Below, in pieces: positions 46,801 through 58,994 of a stretch of 64,000 nt of DNA (its first letter is position 1; each line of letters starts with the position of its first letter). Source of the stretch: Apostichopus japonicus (Eukaryota > Echinodermata > Holothuroidea > Aspidochirotida > Stichopodidae); NCBI RefSeq assembly GCF_037975245.1, contig NC_092573.1, positions 12,544,001 through 12,608,000 of the forward strand, written 5' to 3'. The notes beneath the pieces were generated by a model. It ran no database searches. It was given only the letters and a program-made list of their open reading frames with translations, and had not been told where the DNA came from. Made by a program: the position numbers and the translations under genes.

Positions 46801-49800
46801 TTGGCTACCCATGGCGCAACCGATCTTTTGTAGATAGAATTGGTTATTTAACTCGAAACAGTTTCTTGTTAAAAATAAGTTCAATTAGTTTGCGCATGGA
46901 TATGGAAGATATTTTATTTATTCCATATTCACTTTTTTCCGCCTTTTCATAGACTTCTTGACATATATCTAATGCCTCCTCTTGGGGAGTATTGGTATAC
47001 ATGGCGACGACATCGAATGTAGCAAGTACTACTGCTTTTGGTAACGGGGTGGCTTCCACAATTTTCAGAATGTGATTTGTGTCTTTCACATAGGTGCTTT
47101 GTTTTAATACAATAGGAAGCAAGAAATAGTCCACAAATTCCGATATTTTTACTTCAGGTTCTTGGCGACTATGTTGCGTTAGATAGTGTAAAACCGCCTA
47201 CACTCCCCTTTCATTAATAAGTATATCATAATTATCTCATTGAATATATCTTGTTTTATGTTTTTTCTTGGGGTGAATCTGGTGTCATAATTTTCGCCCA
47301 AAAGAAAAATGAATCGACGCAATAATAGTGTATCCATTGTACATGCACTGTTGAGCGTTGTTAAATATGTGTCTATCGAGAAAAAATATGTGCACAAAAA
47401 AGCGTGTCTGCAACGTTTCTGGTTTTTCTAGTTTTTGGCGAAATGTTTCACCATTTTGCATCTAAGCACTCACAATTAACCAAAAATTTCCAAGGGAGAG
47501 GGGGAAAACCCCTCCCCCAGGACGCAGATCACTAAAGTGCTACCATCGGGATGTCGGCCCCCCCTTTCTCAAAATCCTGGATCCGCCCCTGCAACCTAAC
47601 ACATATTGGAAGCTGAAAGGTTGGTCGTGGTTCGTGGTTTTGTCTGCTGTTTGCAATGCGACGGTGTGTTTTATTTATTTTATGGTAGGGGGAGGGGGAT
47701 ATTAAAGGTCTAAGTTGGGATTAGTGAACTCCACTCTGTTCCGAAACGCAGATTATATTGTGCCTATGTATAAGTTGCTTTTTACAGAGATAGCTGGATT
47801 AACTTTGCTTGAATAGCTCAACCTGCACCAATTTTACGACACTTACATATTTGTTTTAATTCATGTTTCTACATCCACGTAAAATTTCGGCTATCTCAAA
47901 ATGTCTAAAAACTGCCCAAATGTGTGTCTCTGTGTGTTTTCAGGGGATTCTTGGTCGCTATTCTTAATCACTTGAACAGGATTGGTATCAATTCTATCAT
48001 TGTAAGGTATGCTATACTTGTGTATGGTAATAATGTAATAAAGCATTCTTTAAAGGGAACATTCCTACTATCATTATTGTTCATATATTTAAGTCAGAGC
48101 ATTGTGACAAAATGGCTAGATATTATTGACACATGTATTTAACGTTTACGTGAACGTAATTTCCAAATGCACACCGTCTTTGAGTCTGTGTTTGACCGGT
48201 AGTCGTATACCGGTCAGCACCTTCTAGCAACTCCACCCGGCGCTCAATCCAGGCCTCTCGATCTAGAGCTATTCCCACTCCTCCTAATGTTTTTTCATTG
48301 GAAGGGGAGGGGTGATATTTATAACATCACATAGTTTCATACTACCAATTTTTTCTTTGTATACAGTGGGATCTCGTATGCAGTAACAACCCAGCAGCTG
48401 AATTGAGTCAATCTATTTTACAATTCGGAGGGATGATAGGAGCTTTTGGCTTTGGTATGCTCGCTGACCGTTACGGCAGGAAACTTAACTTATTCTTTTC
48501 TCTTGTCTTGTACGACGTCGCCTCGCTAGTGACGAGTGTCTCTCCAAACTATGCTTTCTTTCTGGTTGTAAGGTTTTTTGCTGGAATTGCACAAATGGTA
48601 AATTTTAGGCAGTAATTTCATATGTTAAAATTATTGAGAATGATGATGATGATTTCCACTTGTCTCGAAAGAAAAACAATGCGAACACTTTAGAATTCTA
48701 TTATTAACATAACTATAATTGTATACAGCTGAGTTGTGATTTAATCTCATGCTTGAATGACATACTTTAATGTTTTTTATTATTTATTGTCAAATGGTCT
48801 CAGGAAAATTAACTCTCTTTGTAAATGATTAAGCAAGAGAAAAGAGTTCTGACATTAAATCGAGATGACCTACCTATGAAGGGAGCATCAAAGACCAAAG
48901 TTCACATTTGTACATTTTTGTGTTATCTTTGACCTACTGTTTGTGTTTGTATGACACTATTCACAGAATATTTACTCCAGGCTCTTCATTCCTCAATTGA
49001 TGATAAAATTGGTTGTATTCATTTAAACTAACTTGCAGCATCGTTGAGACAATTAAAACTCGTTTGCAAGAAGAAAAAACAAACCCATAGAATGACTTGT
49101 GGCAGTGGTGATAACATCTCTTTACATCAATCTCTTGGTCTTGTTATCAGAATATTTCTTTCCTTTGTATGTTTTCTTCCGTAGGGTATATGGGGCTGTC
49201 TTAACAGCTTGGTATCTGAGTTTATGATTCCAAAATACCGTAACATTGCAATGACGATTCCATTGTTTTTGGCATCGATTGGTTTAATGATCATGGCCGG
49301 TCTAGCTTTTCTGATCCGTGACTGGCGTTATCTGCAGCTCGCCATTACTGCACCGGTGGTAGTTGCGACCTTTGGAGTATGGTAGGTGCACGTATCATAA
49401 TTCAGAGGCGGATCAGTGATTTTACAAATGTGGCAGTTGAAACCGTCTCGTCTGGGGGTGTCCTCACTCAGAACTTACAAATCAAACAGTACATTTTGAG
49501 ACATATTTAGAGTATGAATTAGGTTTGTATTCAGGTCTAAAAGCAAGGTTGTGCTACTATCTGTGCGGGACTGAAGCGAGGATAAACACTACCCCACCCA
49601 AATCCCACCTACCCCACTCCCCCACCCTTACCAAGAGCCGCACCTGTAAATGCTTGCTTAATAGAGACTGTCGCATGTAAACCAGGATTGCCCAATCTAA
49701 CCTTAAAGTTCATAATTAGATATCAACTTGATTCTCGTAAAATACTATATAACTTCTAATAGTTCCTTATTTTCGACTTGCAAAAAAAAATCAGAGAAGC

Positions 49801-52800
49801 AAGTGAATACCGATTTGTAAAAAAATCATAAATACTATTCTTACTTCTCCTCTTTGCAAGGTTCTTACCGGAATCTCTGAGATGGCTAATAAGTAACAAC
49901 AAGACCAAAGAAGCTAATCTGTTAATTGAAAGATTAGCAAAGATTAACGGCAAAGATGTACCAACCGATATATATCAACAAGATGACGTCATAAAGACGA
50001 AGCATATATCAACGGTATCTGGAGACAACTTTCCATTAAACAGATACAATAATAATCAAGAACAGAATAATAAAACTCTACAAGATGACGTCATTTTTAA
50101 CGAAACTCATTTAGAAGGAGGAGTCAAAGGTGAAACTGGACAGGCCGTACTAGAGACTGACATTAAAAACTCGGAAAGATCTAACGAAAACTTCGAAGGA
50201 GCAAATAAAGACGTAGTAAAGAACACCTATTTAGACTTGTTCAAGCCTCCGGTGTTACACGTGACCATTGTCATCATCATTCTAAGGTACAGTAATCAGT
50301 TATGATTCACATCCAATGTCAACAAGAATGACAAGCATTAGAATGAGTTTTTGAAATATGTTATATGTCTGAAATCTTCCTATTAAGCTAAACGTACGGT
50401 ATATTACGCAGTCTCAGTCCAGACCTTTATATATTGTGAATGCGTATTTATTGTGTTGACTCATGCCAATCATTGTAAGCGATTTTTAGTTGTAGCTACA
50501 AAGTTTGAGCTAATGGTCTGGTCTAGAGTTGTAGACATTGAATGCTTAGACGAACTTTGTTTTTTAAATATAATAATATCACATAATAGCTCTATTATAG
50601 ATTGAATGGTATCCAGTTATTTGTTAATATCGCACGCATAGTTTCATCACAAGTTTGTGGAGAAGTTCCTCATATCCACTACAAGCCTAATCCACATCTG
50701 AATCTTCCTTTTTGTTTGTCTAATTTATTTCGTAAATCTAAATTTTCACCAGAAACATCACTTTTATCCTCAGATTTACTGTTTCCGTCGTGTACTTTGG
50801 GTTTGCTTTGAGTACTGGTCGCTTATCTGGAGATCCTTACCTGAACTTCTTCTACAGTGCGTTGGTAGAAATTCCTGCCAAGATTCTGTCACCATTCCTT
50901 TACAATTGGTAAGACAAAATGGTCAACCAGAATGGTAAGCTACAATAAGTAGGCCAAACTGGATACAATATAATTCCGTCATAAAGAAGTTTTATGTTAG
51001 TACAATTAACATTATTCCATATAGGCGGAAGATGTTTAACAAGGAATAAAACAACTTTTCATGAGTAATTTAGAAATATTTAGTTTAAACCTTTGATCAG
51101 TTTCAGAGATTTAACATCATTTATAGATTTAACATGAATTAATGTATTTGAAAGGTGTTGCATCGGTCCTTTAAACATTGATGTCACAGCGATATTTCAA
51201 ATATAGATATTACACAAATATGCTAGATAGTCAAATAATGGTCAGTCATGTATACCTACGTTAACAAGCATTTTACTACCACCCTCGAAGTATTTTACCT
51301 CAGCAAGACATAATGATCTTATAATTTACTACTCCTCACTGTCCTGGAATTCATTTGGAGGTTTAAAACCACTAGGATAGTGGATAGTAATTTTTAAACT
51401 TTCTAGCAGTTTGTATCATTTCTGGGGTGCCAATTTGGGACCAATACTCAAGACCTTCAAATTGACACTTTATCATATGCAAAATGCACTATGGTACCGT
51501 ACCTAATATGTGAATGTTGTCTCTGTGAATGTTGAATGTAGTGAATGTGAATGTTTTCAAGTCTCTGTGAATGTTGTGAATGTTCTCTGTGAATCTCTGT
51601 GAATGTTGTCAAGTCTCTAGAACGTTGGAAACTTTGAGAGTATAGCTCGTAATTCGCTCGAACAGTGAATATTAACGACAGCTGCCCATTTTCAAAGTAG
51701 ACCGCATAGGCAGGCTCAATCTAAGGTGATCTAACATATATATATATGTTAATAAGTGTGAATGCATTCGTGTTAGTTGTGGTGGTTTTCTTTCAACAGT
51801 CAGACTCAGGAATATCCAAATTATGCAAATTTACCAAGATAATGTCGGTTTTAAGAGTAATGATCACAGGTTAGAGAAATGCAACATGCAATCAGATGCA
51901 GTAAAACTATCAGTTCCATTGGCGGTCTCTCTCCATATAGGAGTTGATCGATTGTTTATTTTACATCACACTGCTATGATGTTTATTAAAGGTCCATATA
52001 GGTACGATAAACTCTTCTCGAGGTTTTAATAATTTCCCGTCTCTCTTAATTTTTCTCTTAATAGGTTCCGTCGAACGTACATAGTATCTTTTTGTACATT
52101 TATGTGCTTTGCAGTGTTGACTACCATAGCATTCATCCCGGCTGAAACAAGTGAGTTCTCGAAAAGTTAAAGACCGCATAAGAAAACTGTTCAGAAGAAT
52201 CTCCTGAAAAAAAGCATGTGTAGGTCAATATAAATATGACAGGACCTGACGTTTCGATCCTAGCAGGATCTACTCCATGAAGCAAATCTCTGGCATAACA
52301 TAGAATAGAGACTGCTGTAAGTTGCAATATATCACAATACTGTTAGCACGTGTAGACACCCCTACATTTTCAAAGAATTAAATTCATAACCATATGTAGT
52401 ACACAGTGACATCTCTTCAAAAGGTTAAATTTCACTATTGTTTTGGATTGGGGTCGAATGTCACTTTCAACAGAAACATGTAAATCCTAGCACTGTATGT
52501 CAGTGTTACATTCCTTCTTTGTTTTTCGTTAATAATTTGCGAATTGACCAATATTTAACGGACAACAAACTATTTCTATACATTCCTATTATAATTTATA
52601 TCTCTTTAATCTACAGAGAACGGAGCAGAACTTGGCACTTTGACGGTGGTACTAGCTCTCATGGGCAAATTTTTCGTCTCGTTGACTATAGTGGGACTTC
52701 TTTTGTTAACAATGGAGTTATTCCCGACGCCAATGAGGTATTGCCATAAAGGAAGTTCTATTTATTCCCTCTGCATATTATGCATCAATTACAATTCCAC

Positions 52801-53111
52801 CAAGAAGCTATTACATATAACCCAAAATCAGATGTTTGGTGCAAATGAGTTTGAGGAAAGGGATCTTACAAAGAGGGGAGAGAAGGGTAGAGGTAGAATG
52901 GATGAGGAGTACGGGGAGGAGGAAAGACGGGGGAGGAAGAATATAGGAGTAGGGAAGAGGAGAGGATGTAGAAGGGGAAAATAGGGGAGGAGGATGCGAA
53001 GGAGGAAAAGGACGAGCTAGGGAGGAAGTCGCAGAGGAGGAGTGAGGAAAAGGAAGACGAGGAAGGATGAATATAAGGAGTGGGAAGGAAAGTAGAGGAG
53101 AAGGTATAGCA

Positions 53112-53199
<88 letters not shown>

Positions 53200-54653
53200 T
53201 TATTTATATATATGTACACAAATAAATATTTATATATATATATATATAGGTACATGAAGTATGGAAATGATATTTCATTTTTTCCTAAATCATATAGCCT
53301 ATAAGAGACATTTCATCTACCTTAATACGTGTGATGAAATGCAGACTTTGCAAGGAGGAAGCTAGCTGGCCTCTTCTTAACCCAAACATTGATAATGTTC
53401 TCTTTCATTTTCACTATTTTTTTTCTCTCTTTCTATCGCACTCTTCTTGCTTTGTTTCTTCAAGAAACATGGGCAACGGCTTGACTTTATGTGTGGGAAG
53501 AATAGGTGCGATACTGGCACCGTTCATGCTCTACGCGGTAAGAATGATAATTCGGACATATCAAAATCTAAGCATGTTATTGTTTTATATGAACACTATG
53601 CACCCCCCCCCAACTCCCCTACCTCCAGTCGACTCCGGTATAACACCTATCCCCTCTGACCTCAACATTTGCTCATGATCCTTGCACTTTCAAATGTTTG
53701 CCAATAAAAATTGTTTGTTTACCATCCACTTCACTTGAAATCGCGTTCCACACAACATCAGATGAAACCACCTGTAATTATGTAAAGTACGTATATCTCG
53801 TAAATGAAGCCATATGGATTGAATTTATGATCCTGCCAACTTGAAAAAAAAAATTAATCAAGCTCTTTGTCAGACTTTCTCAATTCTCTTCAAACAATTT
53901 AAATCTAAATCCTGTAGACTCTTATAACTCGAAATCATTTACAAACACTAATATGATGTAAAAAAAAATTCTCTACTGGTTGTTCCTTCTTTCCTCTGTT
54001 GCGGTGTGTTTTGGAGAATTACCAGCGTAAAGAGAGGGTACTAATACCCTAAAGAGCATCAGGAAGTTGTCAAGTTAGATTGGTCGTAAATATGTCGAAG
54101 TTCGCAGACCAGACCAGATGCGTCTTTGACTAATTCATGACTTATCATCAATCTCAGGGCACTCATACGATTCCTTTTTCTCCATGACAAACTTTTGCTC
54201 TAAAACTTTTTGATGCCAGTGCTACTTACCGTCAAAATTAAACCATTCTAAACTTATATGTTTTCTACAATGTATTTAGGTGTACAACTACACGTTTCAA
54301 TTCTTATACGAAACGGTATTATTGTGATCTCTATCCAATTAAGCAATGTGGCGATTTCTTTGTTATTTCTCTGGCCTTATTACCACAAAGAACGTTGGTC
54401 AGTCTTTAAATGTGCAATAACTCGTCCTTTCTTTGAACAGGATAACTTTGTTGAAGACTTTTCGGCGATTCTAATGGCTGTTTTATCACTAGCAACTGCC
54501 GTCAGCATATTAACTTTACCCGATACTCGTTCTACACCTCAGCCACAAACTACAGAAGATTTGAGACAAATCATGAACTCAAGTAGAATGAAAAAATCTG
54601 AGAAAAAGGGACAGGAAAATGAGGCTTTCGACTCGAACTCTGATTCGATATAA
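43805..54653 (+). CDS. SLC22-like transporter gene D (complete, 9 exons, 605 aa)
   Basis: Fourth SLC22-family paralogue, tandem to gene C. Exons: 43805-44140, 48367-48597, 49185-49381, 49861-50286, 50774-50908, 52065-52150, 52617-52737, 53465-53537, 54441-54653; 1,818 nt, all GT-AG, no internal stop. Exon 1 closely matches gene C ([23 protein letters not shown] and NET sequons). Exon 2 starts [11 protein letters not shown]; motif A is [12 protein letters not shown], with the second Arg of GRR replaced by Lys. The exon 4 loop (about residues 256-396) is rich in Asn/Glu/Lys and ends [16 protein letters not shown]. The signature is [14 protein letters not shown]; the tail has [12 protein letters not shown] and ends with a QENEAF-containing peptide. 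Intron 1 (4.2 kb) is enlarged by nested transposons; intron 7 holds a purine-rich plus TA-rich block. The stop is 37 bp before a 50-bp minisatellite. Substrate unknown. Confidence 0.95.
45047..45089 (-). ncRNA. Hammerhead-like motif inside the Penelope-like element
   Basis: Minus strand: CTGATGA (canonical core), extra A, stem II GCTC...GAGC with a long loop, an unpaired A, GAA, self-complementary ACCGGT, C. Stem I is poorly supported. It sits in the 3' part of the element, where Penelope-like elements are known to carry hammerheads. Confidence 0.45.
45342..46183. mobile_element. Innermost element: 842-bp hAT-type insertion
   Basis: Inverted ends CAGGGGCGTAGCG (45342) and CGCTACGCCCCTG (to 46183), flanked by 8-bp near-identical repeats TCCGCGTG (45334-45341) and TCAGCGTG (46184-46191), 7 of 8 matching. 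Non-coding interior. It is inserted in the Penelope-like element and is therefore the youngest of the stack. Confidence 0.75.
46318..47134 (-). pseudogene. Penelope-like element reverse transcriptase (frameshifted, YRDE)
   Basis: The N-terminal part (47134 to ~46880) shows KDTNHIL and [18 protein letters not shown], the RT palm 'D-x-x-x-x-Y-T-N' region. The C-terminal part (to the stop at 46318) shows [50 protein letters not shown] and [11 protein letters not shown], all typical of Penelope-like RTs. The two parts lie in different frames, meeting in a T-rich run near 46,880-46,890. The YRDD-type catalytic motif reads YRDE. Both features suggest an inactive copy. Confidence 0.85.
51530..51625. 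repeat. Short irregular repeat (TCTCTGTGAATGTTG)
   Basis: Six or more overlapping partial copies of GTGAATGTTG/TCTCTGTGAATG in intron 5 of gene D. Simple local duplication. Confidence 0.7.
52241..52284 (-). ncRNA. Degenerate hammerhead-like motif (intron 6 of gene D)
   Basis: Minus strand: stem GATCCT-gct-AGGATC, then GAA, ACGT, C and AGG, identical in layout to 33041. The 5' core is changed (ATGGAGTA instead of CTGAAGAA), so cleavage is not expected. Confidence 0.4.
52850..53245. repeat. Purine-rich (GGA/GAA) block followed by TA-rich microsatellite
   Basis: 52850-53110 is almost pure A/G on the plus strand; 53113-53245 is mostly TA with ATGTAT/TTTATT interruptions. It lies in intron 7 of gene D. 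The long frames across it are low-complexity. Confidence 0.9.
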
Positions 54654-54689
54654 AAAAAAAATCAAGAGTAGGGATAAATGATGCCTGGT

Positions 54690-55722
54690 CTAATCCCCTC
54701 TCCACAGAACTTTGAAGGAATGATTAACAGATGATGAAATATACCTCCTCCACACAGAACTTTGAAGGACTGATTTACTGATAATGAAATAGCTCCTGTA
54801 CACAGAACTTTCAAGGAGTGAATTGCTGATGATGAAATAGACCTGTTCTACACAGAACGTTGAAGGAGTGATTTACTGATAATGAAAAAGACCTCTTCTA
54901 CACAGAACATTGAATGAGTAATTTACTGCTGATGAAATAGACCTCCTCTACACAGAACATTAAAGGAGTGATTTACTGATGATGAAATATACCTCCTCCA
55001 CACAGAACTTTGAAGGACTGATTTTCTGATAACGAAATAGACCTCCTCTACACAGAACTTTCAAGGAGTGAATTGCTGATGACGAAATAGACCCGTTCTA
55101 CACTGAACATTGAAGGAGTGATTTACTGATAAAGAAATTTCAAGGAGTGATTTACTGATAATGAAAAAGACCTCTTCTACATAGAACATTGAATGAGTGA
55201 TTTACTGATGATGAAATATACCTCCTCTACACAGAACATTGAAGGAATGATTTACTGATAATGAAATATACCTCCTCTGCACAGAACATTAAAGGAGTGA
55301 TTTACTGATGATGAAATATACCTCCTCTACACAGAACATTGAAGGAATGATTTACTGATAATGAAATATCTCCTGTACACAGAACTTTCAACGAGTGAAT
55401 TGCTGGTGACGAAATAGGCCTGTTCTACACAGAAATTTCAAAAGAGTGAATTGCTGATGATGAAATATACATCCTCTACACAGAACGTTGAAGGGGTGAT
55501 TTACTGATAATGAAATAGACCTCCTCCACACAGAACTTTGAAGGACTGATCTACTGATGATGAAACAGACCTAAAGACTTTCAAGGAGTGATTTACTGAT
55601 GATAATATCTACACAGAACTCAACAGAGAACTTTGAAGGAGTGACTTGCTGATGATGAAATAGCCCTAGACTTCCTATACACAGGACTTTGAAGGCGTGA
55701 TTGACTGATGATGAAACAGACC
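54690..55722. repeat. 50-bp minisatellite, ~20 copies, 3' of gene D
   Basis: Unit of about 50 bp: CCTCCTCTACACAGAAC, then TTGAAGGAGTGATTTACTG, then ATGATGAAATAGA. Copies diverge by substitutions and small deletions; one or two units are truncated (near 55130 and 55575). It starts 37 bp after the stop codon, so most of the 3'UTR of gene D is likely made of it. Confidence 0.93.
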
Positions 55723-55749
55723 TCTAGGGGTCACTTTGTAACATCAGGC

Positions 55750-58700
55750 AAGAACTAACGTTGTTTAACTACTTGTTAATATCATGCTCAGAATGGTAAT
55801 TTTACTGATGATGAAAACAGCTACCGGTATTGATAGTTTACAACATATTGCTGCAGGAATGGATGCCATATGATTATAGTCTACGTAATTATCTTATCTT
55901 CCATGTTTCTGAACTAGAGCCTAGTAGGGTAGCAAACTATCGACAGGAACCCCCTCCCCCCCCAAAAAAAATAATAATAATAATAACAACAAAGAAAGAA
56001 GAAAAAAAGATACAACATTGTTAATTTCTGATAGAGACAGCTAGTCATTTATTTTAAATTCAGTAGTAGGATAGGAGAAAGTTGATGTTCAATTGCAAAT
56101 AATCTCAGTCATGAAAACAAGTCACACATTTTTAAAGGAAACAAAATGGGCAAAAATGACATAATAGGAAATTCACGTGAAGACTACAAATAGGTCACAC
56201 GTGCATTGCATATCTGAATAAATTACAAAAAGCACTTTTGATCAAGGACACCCGAGACTCTTTTTAATCAAACTAGGGGGGAGGGGTGGAGGAGTTTAAA
56301 CAAACAATGAGGTCAAAGCTATCAATGTGCACCGGTCAGACCACAAAATCCCAGATTAACCAAACGGGGCATTATGGAACGTGAAGGGGTACATTTAAAT
56401 GCGAATCTGTTCTCTATATGTCAAGAACAACCTAGATGGTCACAAAATTGGTCAAAAAAATTACTCAGCTATCTTAACATTTTCCTAATGATTCATAATT
56501 TTGTCACACACTAAAAATTTTGTTTTGTTTATAATGATGACGTTATAAAAGAGACTGGAACAAAGAGCGAGCTCATTTGAGGGTAAACAGACGATGTGCC
56601 CCTCGAGGGCCTTTGTTTTGTCTGGTTTTAATGAGACGTATGTCTCTATCAAACTCTCATCTGTTCTGTAGTATTTTAATTTCTTAAAAAGTAGCCATTT
56701 TTTCCCAATTCTACTTCACTTTATCACCAAATTGGCCCATCAATCCATCTAATATTATCACTTTTAAACTAGGCCAAAACCTTTTTTTCCTTTTTTTTAA
56801 AAAAAAAAGAGGTTATTTTGAAATCTATCATCAAGTAGTATAACCAAAGCCCCGAAACCGCACTGTTGATATTACGTGGGTACACCACCTATGCAGCATT
56901 TTAAGATCTGTGAGGTGATTAATTTAAGTATCATTTTACTAGGCTAACATGCATCAGTCAGGAGTGTGACCAACAACAGTGACAACAGACTCAAGTATGG
57001 CACGTATCGGCATAAATTATCAAAATTTGTAAAATGGAATCTTATCCATTTTTTAATCACATATTTCAAATTGGTGCCAAAAGCAACTGTTGAGACTTGA
57101 TTAGTCTGAATGCTGGACTACTCTGGACTCAATAACGCCATTAGATCGACATTACAAAATCCTCAAATCAATCAGGCATTGCCCTCCAGGGCCAAAAGGC
57201 ACTTTGCTACATACAAATGTGCACCGTTTTACTCTTTTATTATTCACACAAAGTTTTGGAAACCGAATAACAAAGATTTGTTTTTGCTTCAGCAAAGGGG
57301 ACTGGTTAAGTTTTTCATTACAAAGTATTTCAGATCGTTAAGCAGGAAAGAGAATGTGCAAAATCCTGAGTATATTTCTGCTAAAATAATGAACTAGTTT
57401 TCAACTGTAACTTAATGCGTGCATCTGGTCATGGAACTATTGTAACTTTGCTTCAAAATTCCTATTTTTCTTAAGGAAATATCATCCATCTGTTCCAAGA
57501 AACAAAAGCAATGAAACTTTCCTTGCAAATAAATCCCTCACATATTGCCAGATAAGCATATATTCTCTTTTAGTAGACATCTGAACTCTGAAGAGAGTGA
57601 AAACTTGTTTGTGGTACTAACATGTGAACCAATGAAAAGGTTTCACATATGAACTACTAGATACAGGTTGAACAGATTAATAAGATGGCAGAGTATGGAA
57701 ACCTGTAGAAGAATTATAGAAAGAGCATGACCATTTATGAAAATCTCATCCGTGCAATATGACAACTTGAAACCTTTAAATAGAGATTATAACATATTCC
57801 TTTTTTTCCTCTTTGTCGTAAAAATATTTCTAGAAATCAACTTTCTTTCTTTCCGTACCATTGCAGATATTAATTTTTTATATATTTTTTTTTCTTTCTT
57901 TCTTTTTAACTTTCTGTTTAGACCAAGATGTTCCAAAGACATTACTTAATTCTGTTCTCTAACAGACAATCACGTGTAACCAGGACAGAACCATTTGTTT
58001 CTTACATAATTGGAAGTGTATGGGACATCTTTGAATACCTTTCCAAATCAACTTTATGAATTTAAAAAAAAATTCTATAACCAGACCAAATTGTCCAGCG
58101 ATTTCTATTCCACAATAAAACAAAAATGAAAAAAAAAACACAACATAAAATAAAGTAACAGTGTGTATCTACTTTAACTGTACAGATTTTACAATTCTAT
58201 CAACCAACCTTTTTTTTTTTAAAACATAGCAAAAAAACATGGAAGAAAATATGGTTCTGTGTTTATGTATATGATACACAAAAGTTGCCAATGCTTCTAC
58301 GACTTTATGCAAGAGTTTACTTGTTTCACAGCAAAATACAAAAATTTACACAATTTTTACATGCACACAAAGTCTGCGCCAACAAAAAATTGCAAAGCCG
58401 AAAGGAAAAAAAAAAAAATTCTAATAAAAAAGAAAGGAAAAAGAGGAACTCTTACGGACGTTTAATTAAGCGTACTACAAAATAGCCTCTCCTACGACAA
58501 ACAGCTATATCACAATAGTAAATTCACAACCATAACTCAAAGGATGGAGGAAAAAAAAACTGTTCATAAAAAACCAAAAACAAACATCCATCCCAGATCT
58601 TTGGATGTGAAAGGCTTCCATTTTGTACAGATATACTGACATGGAAACAATCTGACATCCTTTTGTTTGCAATCAGACAGGCTTTCAATTTCTCTCTTGT

Positions 58701-58994
58701 TCACAGTTTTTTCTTTTGGTTTTTATTTTCATTCAAGACCCCACAGAGGTGAAGATAAATTAGAGTGCTTGACAGCCCAGGAGCATCGGAATTAAATATC
58801 TGTGAGAATGAAAAGTAAAACCACCCAAAGCACAACCGTTTAAACATATACTTTAAATTAACCTGACTTTCCAAATTGAAGTGTAGTTTATCTGTTTGCT
58901 CCTGGCCAAATTTGACTTCTTTAATAAAGCTAACATGGGGGAGCACAGAAATGAAATATTTCACTGGTCTGAATATATTTAAAGCAAACTTGCA
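55750..58994. other. Convergent 3' region of gene D and the UBAP2L-like gene
   Basis: AT-rich with many poly-A/poly-T runs and no recognisable coding exon. The right part is probably the long 3'UTR of the minus-strand UBAP2L-like gene. Several AATAAA signals exist on the minus strand, but none can be chosen from sequence alone. The 95-codon frame at 57110-57397 has no recognised domain. Confidence 0.4.

Larger units (their letters stand above)
44846..47218 (-). mobile_element. Penelope-like retroelement with 19-bp TSD and terminal inverted repeats
   Basis: Identical 19-bp direct repeats aagtatatcataattatct flank it at 44827-44845 and 47219-47237. Its two ends are inverted copies over ~65 bp (44847-44912 versus 47152-47217, core gtaggcggttttacactatc, one 2-nt indel). 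It encodes a Penelope-type RT on the minus strand. It is interrupted by the hAT-type insertion at 45342-46183; without that it is ~1.5 kb. No GIY-YIG endonuclease domain is visible, so it is incomplete or decayed. Confidence 0.85.
44534..47591. mobile_element. Outer element of a nested stack, CAGGGGCGGATCCAG ends
   Basis: The 15-bp inverted ends CAGGGGCGGATCCAG (44534) and CTGGATCCGCCCCTG (to 47591) are both followed inward by GGGGGGCCGAC-like sequence. Flanked by direct CAACC (44529-44533 and 47592-47596), a 5-bp duplication. Without the inner Penelope-like insert it is ~670 bp and non-coding. In intron 1 of gene D. Confidence 0.65.

Noticed and set aside
49405-49645. CAGAGGCGGATCAG...CCGCACCTG as another MITE in intron 3 of gene D
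   Set aside because: Ends match poorly and no target-site duplication is visible.
54690-55722. CRISPR-like array (regular repeats)
   Set aside because: Units are directly adjacent with no unique spacers, diverged, and in animal DNA: a minisatellite.
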